Shown here in pieces: positions 53,755-64,000 of a DNA stretch of 64,000 nucleotides. A model generated the notes under the pieces. It did not search any database. It saw only the letters and a list, made by a program, of their open reading frames with translations, and was not told the origin of the DNA. Position numbers and translations under genes: made by a program. The stretch's first letter is position 1, and each line of letters opens with the position of its first letter. This DNA is from Malania oleifera (taxonomy: Eukaryota; Streptophyta; Magnoliopsida; Santalales; Ximeniaceae): assembly GCF_029873635.1 (NCBI RefSeq), contig NC_080421.1, positions 2,108,001-2,172,000 of the forward strand, read 5' to 3'.

Positions 53755-55992
53755 TGTTGGCCTAACTAGACTTTTCAATCTTGTTTTGATGATAACAAAA
53801 TGAATGATGCTTTAACATGTGATGTTGCGTAATGTGTTTTTTAGGTAAGAGGACTCTCAAGATTGATAAGCTAAAAGCTCAATGCTAATCCAGTGGAAAT
53901 TCCTCAGAATATCAAAGGCAATGGAAAACAAATGAAGAAGTTAAGGGCAAGCAAACCTAGAGTCAAAAGTGAACCTCAAGAGGCTAAAGAAGGCTGAAGG
54001 ACCTACTGATTTAAGGAGATCATAATTAGAAGGACTGTTGTAAGTACTTCTAAACAAAATGTCATTTAGATATGTGAAGCTCTCATAAATCAAAAGAAAC
54101 TAAGAAACACCTTGTTAAAAGAGCTTAAAATATATTTTTAAAATCAAAGCAACAAAAGTCTTAAAGGAAGAAAAGTTTTCAAAAATAAAAAGAAGTCAAA
54201 CACCTGACAGACGATTGTCTGTCTATGGACAGACGACTGACATAATTTGAGTGTTTTAAACTGAAGACAGTGTCCTAACAGACGACTGCCAGTGTTCTGG
54301 GTTTAAAATTTAACCATGACAGAAGACTGCCATGTCGTGGCAGACAACTGCCACGCGGAGCAGATTTCAGATCTCAAACGGGAAGTTCTCTTTTAAAATT
54401 TTGAATTTTAAAATTAAGTCAATTTTTTTTCAAATATTACTTAACTTGATGGAGATATTCATCTTTGAAAAAACATATAAATACCTCATTGGGTAATGAA
54501 AAATTTTGAATTTTAAAATTAAGTCAACAAATTTTTTTTTAAATATTACCTAACTTGATGGGGATATTGATCTTTGAAAAAACATATAAATACCTCCTTG
54601 GGTAATGAAAAATTTTGAATTTTAAAATTAAGTCAACAATTTTTTTCAAATATTACCTAACTTGATGGGGACATTGATCTTTGAAAAAACATATAAATAC
54701 CTCATTGGGTAATAAAAATTTTGAAATTCCAAATTAAGTCAACATTTTTTTCAAATATTACCTAACTTGATGGGGACATTGATCTTTGAAAAAGCCTATA
54801 AATACCACCTTAGGTAATGAAAAATACACATAAGATAGAATACAAAAGAAGAGAGATTAATAAGTCTTTTGCTGAAACTCTTCTTGTGTTGAAATTCTCC
54901 TTGAGCTCCATCTGCCCACATCATTTTGTTGGAGAGAAATTCTCCTTTAGTTCAATTTGCTCACATCTTTTGTTCAAGAGGAATTCTACCATTTTGGAAG
55001 ATTAAAAATATCAAAACTCGGTTCCGAGTTGCAATTCAATTTTTTTTTAGGAACCATCGGTAACTTATAAAACTTTAGAGCTTCATATATTCTATTTTGC
55101 TTTAATTTTTAGAAGTACAATTTAGATCTCAATTTGTACAACCTGCTCTAAATTTTGAGAGTATTTTTTCGGTACGCAGATTTATTTTCCATCTTCTTGT
55201 ACTTTGAACGGTTCAAAGGGTTGATTGGATCGTTGGACCAAGCATAAGCTGGTGCGTGAAGAGGTTTTTCTCTTCCTAAAAAAAAGGGTAAATTGTGTAA
55301 GGTTTTTTATTCCACCCAGAAAGAACAAGATTTAGTTAACTCCTTAGGTGGTTGACCTAAGACGAGGACGTAGGCTGGGGTAAGCCGAACCTCGTAAAAA
55401 GTGCTAGTGTTATTCTCTTCTCCTTACTCTCCTTTTAATTTCAGTAACAATATAACTTACGTGAATGTTTTAATACTTGAAATCATAAAGTAATACTTAT
55501 TAGAATTTAAATAAACCCAAAAAGACCTAATTTGTTCTTGGGCTTGCAGAAACCAAAAGGGAGTACGTTGATTAATTGATCTCTTGCAGAAACCGAAAGG
55601 AAATACATTGATTGGTTAACACCCAAAACTTGTTAGCTGAAGGTTTAATTAAGTTCTGATATTGAAAAGGTGCTTGGTTGTCATTGCAAAATTCAAATTC
55701 ATAAATCAACGGCAAGAATTGAACATTCATTTGCAGGACCTTTAAATATTCCAAATTGATTTCTTGTCTTGTGGTTATTGTGTGTGAATGGTAAATTAAT
55801 TGATTGTGTTTATTGATTGTGAATTGATTAAAAGGAAATAGGACTTAGTGTGTATTGCCTAATTAACGAAAATACGAGAACACCTTAAGAGATTGTAAAA
55901 AGAGACAAGAGCTCATAAAGAGGATCAAAGAAATTTTTAATAAACCCAATTCACCCCCCCCCCCCCTTCTTGGAACTCTACCTTAGGTTTCA
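53755..55992 (+). repeat. Right Sirevirus LTR (plus orientation)
   Basis: A mirror partner of 50200-52403 with the same order: tgttggcctaactagac start, cagacgattgtctg-type motifs (54200-54360), a four-fold array of ~108-bp units each with a TATA-like box (54472, 54581, 54689, 54795), a C-run (55957-55970) and ccttaggtttca at the end. It is followed at once by the primer site, so it is the 5' LTR of the plus-strand half. Confidence 0.92.
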
Positions 55993-56006
55993 ATTGGTAT
56001 CAGAGC
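55993..56006 (+). promoter_or_regulatory. Primer binding site of the Sirevirus
   Basis: attggtatcagagc directly follows the LTR terminus, an intact initiator-tRNA-Met site. Confidence 0.93.
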
Positions 56007-56049
56007 AAGGTTATAGTAAAACCTAATAAGTAGCTATATAAAGATCTAA

Positions 56050-57825
56050 ATGGCACAAATAGGAGTAGCTCCCTTTGGTGAGGGTTAATCCTCAACTAGG
56101 CCATCTATTTTTTGTGGATTAAATTATACCTTCTGGAAGCAACGAATGAGAATTTACCTTCAAACTATGGACTAGAAGGCATGGAACGTTGTAACAAATG
56201 GAAATTTAATCCCCACTAAGCTAGTTGATGGAAAAGAAGTACCTAAAGAAGATAAAGAACTAAATGACTCAGATTATAAAATGTTGCAAATTAACTTAAC
56301 TGCAATAAACGTTTTATACTGTGCACTTGATGCAAATGAGTTCAATAGAGTAATGGCATGTAAAACAGCCAAAGAGATTTGAGATAAATTAGAAGTAACC
56401 TATGAAGGCACAGTAGATGTTAGGGAAAGTAAAATCAATATGTTAACCAGTGAATATGAAACCTTTAGGATGAACTCCGATGAAAATATCACAAGCATGT
56501 ACGCTAGGTTCACCCATATCATAAATTCACTTAATGCCTTAGGAAAAACTTATTCCACCCATGAGATGATCCGTAAAATTCTAAGAGCACTCCCATCTAT
56601 TTGGGAACCAAAAGCCACAGCCATTACGGAAGGAAGAAATCTTAAAACTACTTCTTTAGATGAACTCATAGGATCTCTTCTAACCTATGAAATGATGTTG
56701 AAAGAAAGAAGCACAAAAAACAAAAATAAGAAGTCTATAGCTCTAAAAGCTTTGAAAGAATATTCAAGTGAGAAAGATAATGAATCTAGTGAATTAGAAT
56801 ATGAGGACTTAGCTCTAATAACTAAAAGGCTTGGAAAATTTTTAAGAAGAAACAAAAAAATCACTAGAAAATTTAATGGATCAGAATCTGAAAAAGGAGA
56901 AAGCAATAAAAAGGAATACAAAAATAAAAATGATCCTCCCACTTGCTATCACTGTAAAAAGGTCGGGCACATCAAACTAGAATGCCCACAACTCAAGAAG
57001 GAAAAGAAGAAAAAGAAGTCTGCAATGAAGGCAACTTGGGATGACACTAGTTCGAGTGAATCGGAAAGTGAGCCAAGTGATCGAGAAGTAACGAACATGT
57101 GCTTCATGGCACATAACGAAGAGGTAAACTCTTATTATTCCCTCTCTGAAGATTCATGTAATGAGTCTTGCAGTAATTCATGTGAAAGTATGTCATCTTA
57201 TAAAGAACTTCAAGCTGAATTACTTTTTCTACATAACAAGTTCATTAAAATCTCGAAGAGTAACACAAACTTGAAAGAACAAAACGAAGCACTTAAAAAT
57301 CAACTTGAATTTGCAAAACTTGTTGAAGAAGAAAAAGATTTAAAGATTGAAGAACTTGAGAGAAGAAAGTAGATAACTTTTCTCAAAAATTAGCTGAGTC
57401 TCAAGTGAATGAAGATAGCAAGATTATGCAAGAAATAAATAATCTCAAAAATTAAAATTCAAGAGAAAGAAAAGGTCATCTATAACTTTTCCAAAGGTAA
57501 GGATAACTTTGAAAAGATGGTAGGACAACAAAGGATGACAAACAATAAAGAAGGAATTGGTTATAATGGAGCCTCAAACAAAAGAAAGAAAAACTTGTAT
57601 ATGGGATATTTTGTAAATCAATCTAAATATTATGCAAGTACTTCATCAACAAATATTCATGAGCACACCACATGCTACATGTGCAAAAAGAAAGGACACA
57701 TAATGTTTAATTGTCCACTTAAGAAAAAGTATACAAAAGTAAAAGATGAGTGGAAGATAAATGCTAAAAATAAGCAAAATCTAAAGAAAATTAAGAAGGT
57801 TTGGATTCCAAAAGTAACAACTTGA
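56050..57825 (+). pseudogene. Sirevirus gag with two zinc knuckles
   Basis: The start ATG at 56050 opens MAQIGVAPFGEG and then meets in-frame stops. The same frame is open from 56440 to 57372 (MLTSEYETFRMNSDENITSM; KILRALPSIWEPKATAI). The first knuckle CYHCKKVGHIKLEC is near 56945, followed by an acidic/serine-rich segment and a coiled-coil-like stretch. One-base shifts after 57369 lead to a second knuckle CYMCKKKGHIMFNC near 57675 and the end VWIPKVTT. Stops and shifts make it non-functional. Confidence 0.9.
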
Positions 57826-57842
57826 ATCCTTTCTTGTAGGTT

Positions 57843-59769
57843 TGCTTTAGGACCACTCCATCTAAGGATAAATGGTACTTGGACAGCGGAAGTTCAAGAC
57901 ATATGACGGGAGATAAATCTAAATTCACCTCTCTCACTCCAAAGGATGGAGGATTTGTAACCTTCGGTGACAATGCAAAAGGCAAGATCATCAGAATAGG
58001 TCAAATAGGTAAAGACTCCTCACTTTCTATAGATGATGTCTTGTTAGTAGATGGTCTAAAGCATAATCTACTAAGTATTAGTCAACTTAGCGATAAAGGA
58101 TGTGAAATAATGTTTAAGAGAGACAAATGCATAATACGAGATTCTAAGAATCAAAATACATTATTCACTGCACTTAGAATGAACAATGTTTATTGCATAA
58201 ATCTTAATAGTTTAATCCCTCAAGACATAACTTGCCTAGCAGCCATGAGTGAAAATAGTTGGCTTTGGGATAGGAGGTTAGGACATGCTAGCATGGATAT
58301 TATATCCAAACTCTCCAAAAAGAATTTAGTTAAAGGCTTGCCTAAAACAAAATTTGTCAAAGATAAAGTGTGTAATGCTTGTCAATTAGGAAAACAAACC
58401 AAGAAAAGTTTCAAAAAGAAGAAACATATATCAACTAGTAGACGCCTAGAACTTATACACTTAGACTTGTTTGGTCCTACTAGAACCCAAAGTTTAGGAG
58501 GAAAACAATACGCCTTTGTAATTATTGATGATTACTCAAGATACACATGGGTGTTGTTCCTAACTAACAAAGAAGAAGCTTGCAACTCATTGATCACTTT
58601 ATGTAAGAAACTTCAAAAAGAGAAAGGGTATAATGTCTCAAATATTAGAAGTGACCAAGGAAGAGAATTTAAGAATCAAAATGTTGAAAATTTTTGTAAT
58701 GAACATGGCATAAATCACAACTTTTCAGCACCTAGAACCCCACAACAAAATGGAGTTGTGGAAAGGAAAAATAGAACCCTCCAAGAAATGGCAAGAACCA
58801 TGCTTAATGAAAATGATCTACCCAAATATTTTTGGGCTGAAGCTGTAAATACAGCTAGCTATATAGTTAATAGGGTCTCCATTAGATCAAACCTAAACAA
58901 GACACCCTATGAATTGTGGAAAGGAAGAAGACCTAATATAAATTACTTTCATGTCTTTGGGTGTAAGTGTTTCGCTCTAAATAACAAAGACAACTTAGGA
59001 AAATTTGACACTAAATCGGATGAAGGCATTTTCCTAGGATACTCCACAAATAGGAAAGCCTATAGAGTCTACAATAAAAGAACACTCACCATAGTTAAAT
59101 CAATTCACGTAGACTTTGATGAATCTAGCTCTTTTTCAAGAGAAGTTAAAAATGAAGAAAAAGATGATATGTTCAAAAAGGAGGATGAGATAGAAATCAA
59201 AGAGGAAAATGAAATAAACGAAGAAAAGTCAAAAGATGAACTCATAGAAAATATGGAATTACCAAAAGAATGGAAATATAAGAAAGATCATCCTCAAGAA
59301 CAAATTATTGGTGAACCATCTAGAGGAGTGACCACTAGATCTTCACTAAAGAACATTTGCAATCATTATGCATTCCTATCCCAAAATGAACCTAAAGATA
59401 TTGAAGAAGTCCTTAAGGATGAATCTTGGATAGTTGCAATGCAAGAAGAATTAAACCAATTTGAAAGAAGTCAAGTATGGAAATTAGTACCCAAACCGGA
59501 AAATCATTTGATCATAAGAACTAAATGTGTATTTAGGAATAAAAAGATGAAAATGGTATAATCACTCGAAACAAAGCTAGACTTGTAGCAAAGGGGTACA
59601 ATCAAGAAGAAAGAATAGATTACGATGAAACCTTTGCCCCCGTAGCTAGAATGGAAGCTATTAGAATGTTGTTAGCTTATGCTTCCTACAAAGAATTTAA
59701 GTTATATCAAATGGATGTCAAAAGTGCATTCTTGAATGGGTATATTAATGAAGAGGTATATGTTGAACA
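57843..59769 (+). pseudogene. Sirevirus pol N-terminal half (protease, integrase, RT start)
   Basis: The frame is open from about 57855 to 59561. Protease WYLDSGSSRHMTGDKSKF keeps the DSG. The integrase zinc region follows (RLGHASMD; VCNACQLGK), then the core with D (HLDLFGPT), D (NIRSDQGREFKN) and E (NGVVERKNRT). The region IFLGYSTNRKAYRVYNKRTL leads to the RT start (ESWIVAMQEELNQFERSQVW). After a frameshift near 59550 the RT continues ([37 protein letters not shown]) and breaks off after YVEQ at the Gypsy border. The remaining RT lies inverted at 52404-53754. Confidence 0.93.
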
Positions 59770-59774
59770 ACATT

Positions 59775-60240
59775 CTCCCCCACTTATGCAGTCGACGTCC
59801 TCGTAGACTTTGGCGCTAGGTACATTTTAACTTTGTCCATGAACGGCTTCAAATCTTATGCAGAAATCTAGCTTATTTCTTTGTCATCAAGGCATTTCCA
59901 CTTCACTAGGAACTTCTGCCACTTCTTCCTTGAGGATATGAACTTTCTATCTGCAAGGATCTCTTCAACGTCATGTCTTTCAGGTTGCACTGTCTTCAAC
60001 TCTACTCTATTGGACTAACTTCTGCTTAGGTCATTGGTGTCAGCGCTGAACAGCCTGAGGCAGCTGACATGAAACTGCAGTTTTCTCCCCTGATCTGCCC
60101 ACTTCTTCATCTGATTAGAAGCTTTCCCCAGATAGTCTCGTGCAAACTTTGCATTCTGTCTCCATTCTCTGGTGAAGATGTACACCCTGAGACTCTTTCA
60201 TCTGTACGGCTCGCCCATTGTGTGAGGTAACAATGGCTGC
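59775..60240 (-). pseudogene. Gypsy integrase C-terminus with chromodomain
   Basis: The minus strand from about 60230 gives KQNAKFARDYLGKASNQMKK and KLQFHVSCLRLF. At 59993-59865 it gives a chromodomain-like stretch, EEILADRKFISSRKKWQKFL then VKWKCLDDKEIS, with the usual VKW. It then runs into the polypurine tract. Such chromodomains mark plant chromoviruses and are thought to guide integration. Confidence 0.8.
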
Positions 60241-60728
60241 TAGCCTGTAACAAGCTCAAAAGGGCTCTTATTGGTTGTTGAGCTCCTTTGGGCATTGCCA
60301 CAGAACGGAGCCACATCAAGTAATTGCACGCCATTCTCCTGGTTGTCGTTGACAAAATGACGCAAGTACTCATCTAGCAGCTCTCTGAATCTCTTCATCT
60401 GTCCGTCTGTCTGTTGGTGATAACTCGAAGAGATGTCAAGATGCGACCTAAATATCCTAAAAAATTCTATCAAGAAGTTGTCAGTGAACATTAAGTCTCG
60501 GTCACAAACAATAACTTGGGGAGCACCCCAATATCTCACAATTGTCACAAGGAACAATTGTGTCGTCTCCTCTGCCGAACAGTACTTTGGTGTGGCCATG
60601 AAAGTACCATACTTCTTTCGCTCCCCCTTGTCTTGTTGGCAAATGAGACAAGTTCTGGTATAATCAACCACATCATCCCGCATGTGCAGCCAATAATACC
60701 TCCCCAGTAGTCCTGTCATTGGAGTCAT
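60240..60728 (-). pseudogene. Gypsy integrase core, internally deleted
   Basis: It reads GRYYWLHMRDDVVDYTRTCL, ICQQDKGERKKYG (zinc region), a gap in which the first catalytic Asp should stand, then VIVCDRDLMFTDNF (second Asp), SSSYHQQTDGQMKRF where the catalytic Glu is expected, and FELVTG. A deletion between GTFMATPKYCSAE and TQLFLVTIVRYWGAP removes the first catalytic motif. Confidence 0.85.
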
Positions 60729-60764
60729 TCTCTACGAATACCCCTCAACAAACTTCCAGCAATA

Positions 60765-61274
60765 TCAAGTAAGGCCAAGAAAGGAACGCAACTCCTTCAC
60801 TGTCGTGGGGATCTTCCATTCTTGAATCATCCTTACCCTCTCCATACCCCTCCGGATACGACCTTGTTCAACCACATAACCAAGGAATTTGTTACTCCAC
60901 TGAGCGAAAGAGAACTTCTCTTTCTTCACATCTAGACTGTTTCCCTTCAGCCTGTCGAACACCTTCCGCAGATGCTTTTCATGTTTCTTCTAAAACAACG
61001 CCGATGCTCCCAACGGTGTTTTGGAAGGGCGAACACATCCTGCTTCCACTTCATCAAGCTGTTTCCCCAACTCTACTATCTCTGGAGGCGCCATCCGACA
61101 TGGCCCTTTAGCAGGTGGTCTCACTCCTAATAACAAGTTGATCTCATGCTCCACAGTCCGTCGTGAAGGAAAATTGTGAGGCAACTTATCCGGCAACACC
61201 TCCTTGTACTCATCCAACACCACTTGGATGGTCATAAGCTCCAACTTTTGGCCTACTTCTTTGTCTACCACCAC
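60765..61274 (-). pseudogene. Gypsy RT, large internal deletion
   Basis: 61274-60990 reads YKEVLPDKLPHNFPSRRTVE, then HEINLLLGVRPPAKGPCRMA and KTPLGASALF. It then jumps (60962-60765) to VFDRLKGNSLDVKKEKFSFA, FLGYVVEQGRI and ELRSFLGLT. The palm with the catalytic Asp pair and all of RNase H are missing. Confidence 0.88.
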
Positions 61275-61299
61275 CGTGGCTAGACGTGTCTACTCACCC

Positions 61300-61700
61300 T
61301 AACCCAATCCCTCATTGAGTTGTATGGCTGAAAGGGACTTCCCGTCATCTCCTTTCGTTGCAACAACTTGCACCATGCACGAGTGATCTCTCATCAAACA
61401 CAGGGAACCAGCCGAAGGCATCAGCACTGCCCTCGTCCCCCTTAGGAACTCCATTCCTAGAATGACTGGAAAGTCATCCAATGGCACCGCTGTGAAATTC
61501 GCATGACCTTCCCACTATCCAAACTTTACAGCCACTTGCTTGGCTACTCCCGAAGTAGGTTGAGCCACAGAGTTAACTGCTTTCATGCGTCCTGTATCCT
61601 TCTCTAAGGATAAGTTGAGTCTTCATGCTTCCAACTGCAAAACAAAATTGTGAGTAGCCCCCGTATCCACCATAGCGCGGGTACTCTTCCCATTGATCCT
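61300..61700 (-). pseudogene. Gypsy aspartic protease
   Basis: RAMVDTGATHNFVLQLEA near 61685-61635 keeps the DTGATH active site. It is followed across frame breaks by DFPVILGMEFLRGTRAVLMP and GSLCLMRDHSCMVQVVATKG. It joins gag at its N-terminal side. Confidence 0.82.
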
Positions 61701-61727
61701 CAAGTCCACAAACATTAACCCTTTTGC

Positions 61728-62863
61728 TCATGTAACTTTTGTTGCTTTTGCCTGCTTTTCCAATGTGCTCACCAACCGCACTAAACCCACCCTCGGAGCA
61801 TTATCCTCTTCCTCCTCGCTTTCCAACTCTTTTCTCGAAGTGGAAGCTTGTAAAGCATTGAGTAATCCCCTGTGTTGACACTCACTCACTCTATGAGGTC
61901 CACCACACAAGTAGCACGAAATTTTACTCTTCCCCTTTCCATTGGGTGTGTTGAACCCTTGAAACGACAAAGCTTCCTTTGAGGTTGATGATTTAGAGTC
62001 GGCTCCCCCACTCTTGGGTTTGCCTTTCTTGAAAGACTTTCCACCGTTTCCCTCTCCACCAAACCATTTGGACGAAGCGGTATCATCACCAGCGTAGTCA
62101 GTCAAGCATTCTGCAGCATCTTGTGAAGTTGACAAGTCTTGAACCCTTTGCCTATGAAGTTCAGTTTTTGCCCATGGTTTCATCCCCTCCAGAAAATAGA
62201 ACAACTTGTCCTTCTCCAACATATCCCGAATATCCAACATCAAAGCATAAAATTGTTTCACATATTCCCTAATTGACCCCGTATGCTTGAGATCTCTTAG
62301 TTTTCTTCTCGCATTATACTCAACATTCTCAAGAAAGAATTGGGCCTTGAGCACTCTTTTCAAGTCTGCCCAACTATAAACTACACAGCGTCTAGTTTCA
62401 ATCTCTTGGTACTTGGTACGCCACCATAGTTGGCATCACCAACCAGTACATGGTCGTATTATTCACCTTTGCCTGTTCTGAGGCCATCCTCACAACGTGA
62501 AAGTACTGCTCCACATCAAACAAGAAGTTCTCTAAACTCCTTGGCATCTCGAGCACCCCCATACGTCCTGGATTATGGTACCTTGGTCTTGCTAACTCCC
62601 GGAGTGTTGGAGTTCCCCATAGCAAGAATCATCAGATTCACTTTTGCATCCAGATCAACCATCCGCGATTGCAAAGTTTCAACTGTATAGTGAAAGTCCT
62701 CTGACATGTCGCCTATCAAACCTACTTGATGCTTTTGTGATCCCATCACTTCATCAACAAGTTCTCTCATCTGGGCCACCTCCATGGCCACAGTGTTGGC
62801 TGTTGTCTCAACTTGTGCTTCCAACACGCTGATCCTCTCAGCATTGTTTGGTGTCATGGTCAC
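61728..62863 (-). pseudogene. Gypsy gag with zinc knuckle
   Basis: It starts MTMTPNNAERISVLEAQVET with a coiled-coil-like N-terminus, passes frame breaks near 62590 and 62400, and continues at 62363 (VLKAQFFLENVEYNARRKLR; IREYVKQFYALMLDI; LFYFLEGMKPWAKTELHRQ). A basic linker leads to CYLCGGPHRVSEC (CX2CX3HX4C, the short spacing common in plant chromovirus gag). The start codon lies ~80 bp inside the 5' LTR end. Confidence 0.88.
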
Positions 62864-63466
62864 TTATCAAAGCTTTCCAAATCCCACAACGAAGGCAATT
62901 AAATTCACGTAACAGCTCAACCTTGGGCTCTATTAACAAGTGTCACGGCCCGACTATTTTCACACCGTTGTGATGGGCCGTGCGGCGTTAGCTAAAGCCC
63001 TCTTGTTTAACTAGCCAACCTATCGTTTACCAACATTCATCCACGAAACACTTTCATTAGCATTCAATCAAATGGCAGCGGAAACAGTAATTAATTCATG
63101 AAAGTCGTGGCAAGCAAGCAGTAAACATTGAAGCAAACGTAATTCATTAACAACACCTCCGTTAACATTGTGTGTTTAGCGAAGGAGGCAAGTAGGCTAA
63201 ACACATTGACAATAGCTAGTGAGTTTTATAATGACTGATGAACGCTCACCCTCCCCTAAAGAGATTTTTATGTAATTATCATCCTGACACTAGGAAACAT
63301 CAAAGTGACCGAGGAGTCATACTATCATATTTGGCATACAAATAAACTACTAGCAGAAAATAACCCTACACTAGTATTTACATGATGGAAACCCATCCCA
63401 AGCACACGAGATAAGCGGTCATAGGCAAGCATGATGCCCTGAACAAGCTTAGCTCATGACACATCA

Positions 63467-63740
63467 CCACAAAGCTTTCTTATCCTTTCCCTTCCCAAAC
63501 CCCCTAAACATAATAGTACCAAAAAAAAAGCCTTCAATCTGGAGGGTCAAACTGAGTTTTCACCAAAAATTTTAAATAAAATATTCTGAACAGCCAAACT
63601 TAAGGGATACTGACATACTATAGAAATAGATGTGAACATGTCTCCCCACTTTTCAAACAAAGGACACAAACATTAGGTTCTTATTAGGTCTTGACTTCTA
63701 AAGCAAATCATTGGTATTGATTTTCTCAAGGATTGCAATC
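63467..63740 (-). mobile_element. LINE zf-RVT region (right half of the split LINE)
   Basis: The minus strand gives VCVLCLKSGETCSHLFLYCQ (the CX2C...HX4C zinc motif of LINE reverse transcriptases) and MFRGFGKGKDKKALW, which leads into AIIWCIWFERNARI on the far side of the Gypsy element at 49676. The two halves therefore belong to one LINE split by the Gypsy insertion. The 5' limit is unclear. Confidence 0.8.
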
Positions 63741-64000
63741 CAAGTAAAATGTATTACTTTTAAGGAACTTCATCTTTGCAAATCTAGGAGTACAGGGAAA
63801 ATGGAGGAAGCATTAGGATTATAAGGGAAGAATGCGTGGATCATAATCAAACAAAAATAGAGCATGTCTAGCCTAAAATCATGTCACATATTTTGTCATT
63901 AACTCTATATTTGTAACTGATTCTAAGTTTGAATTCTATAGCTGTACATTGTAACAGTAGTATAGATTTAGCTTCAACGTTTGTATAATTCCTAAATTAG
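63741..64000. other. Window end, probably still synthetase intron
   Basis: No exon is recognisable. It may contain more decayed LINE or plain intron sequence. Confidence 0.4.

Larger units (their letters stand above)
50200..59769. mobile_element. Rearranged Sirevirus (Copia) with head-to-head LTRs and inverted pol half
   Basis: From left to right it has an LTR in minus orientation (50200-52403), polypurine tracts and the C-terminal half of pol on the minus strand (52404-53754), an LTR in plus orientation (53755-55992), a primer site, gag, and the N-terminal half of pol on the plus strand (to 59769). The two pol halves are complementary parts of one polyprotein, with about 100 residues around the RT active site missing. 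acatt occurs at both outer borders (50195-50199 and 59770-59774). The LTRs differ by roughly 6 % by eye. Confidence 0.9.
49677..63461 (-). mobile_element. Chromodomain Gypsy element, split by a rearranged Sirevirus
   Basis: Both LTRs are 521 bp (49677-50197 and 62941-63461), TGTCA...TGACA, about 7 % different by eye. Target site: catcg (49672-49676) and catca (63462-63466), one mismatch. On the minus strand the order is 5' LTR, gag, protease, truncated RT, integrase, chromodomain, purine tract (agtgggggagaa, ~59785-59774), 3' LTR, as expected. The insert 50200-59769 sits exactly at the purine tract/3' LTR border. The element is defective: the RT active site and most of RNase H are deleted. 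Confidence 0.92.

Overview
This is nuclear DNA of a flowering plant, most likely a eudicot. It is AT-rich, its two real genes are split by GT-AG introns, and most of the window consists of LTR retrotransposons, with LINE, SINE, TRIM and TIR elements among them. There are no bacterial-type operons. The species cannot be named from the sequence.

Two host genes can be supported, both on the minus strand. At 23441-26108 there is a complete five-exon expansin-like A (EXLA) gene of 261 residues, a secreted cell-wall protein. At 43316-48357 lie the last nine exons (about 789 residues) of a bacterial-type, organelle-targeted alanyl-tRNA synthetase. Its first exons are beyond the right edge of the window, so the intron upstream of 48357 is longer than 15.6 kb and is filled with nested retroelements.

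Layout. 1-7195: old remnants, namely an LTR piece, a TIR element with ~155-bp arms, a Gypsy LTR, two oppositely oriented Copia pol fragments, and a 5'-truncated LINE inside a Copia LTR with a 15-bp target duplication. 7201-16539: a complete, young, non-coding 9.3-kb LTR element (LARD type, Sirevirus-like, minus strand) flanked by GATAA. 16545-18550: AT-rich DNA with a diverged tandem duplication. 18551-22725: a TNT1-like Copia remnant whose 3' LTR is split by a Gypsy solo LTR, followed by a tRNA-derived SINE. 23441-26170: EXLA. 28678-39437: an old minus-strand Gypsy element with scrambled pol pieces and a second solo LTR inside it. 39438-43300: mostly featureless. 43316-64000: the synthetase and its giant intron. 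In that intron a LINE is split by a chromodomain Gypsy element (49677-63461), which is in turn split at its 3' LTR/polypurine junction by a rearranged Sirevirus (50200-59769).

The most unusual object is that rearranged Sirevirus. Its two ~2.2-kb LTRs face each other head to head, and the C-terminal half of pol is inverted in front of the 5' LTR. This is the order expected for an element that integrated into itself and was opened at one joint. Other signals that gene calls do not explain are a small hairpin shared by four Gypsy LTRs with one compensatory base-pair change, clusters of short palindromes upstream of the TATA box in several unrelated LTR families, and a tandem array of TATA-bearing units in the rearranged Sirevirus LTRs. 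All divergence figures are estimates by eye.
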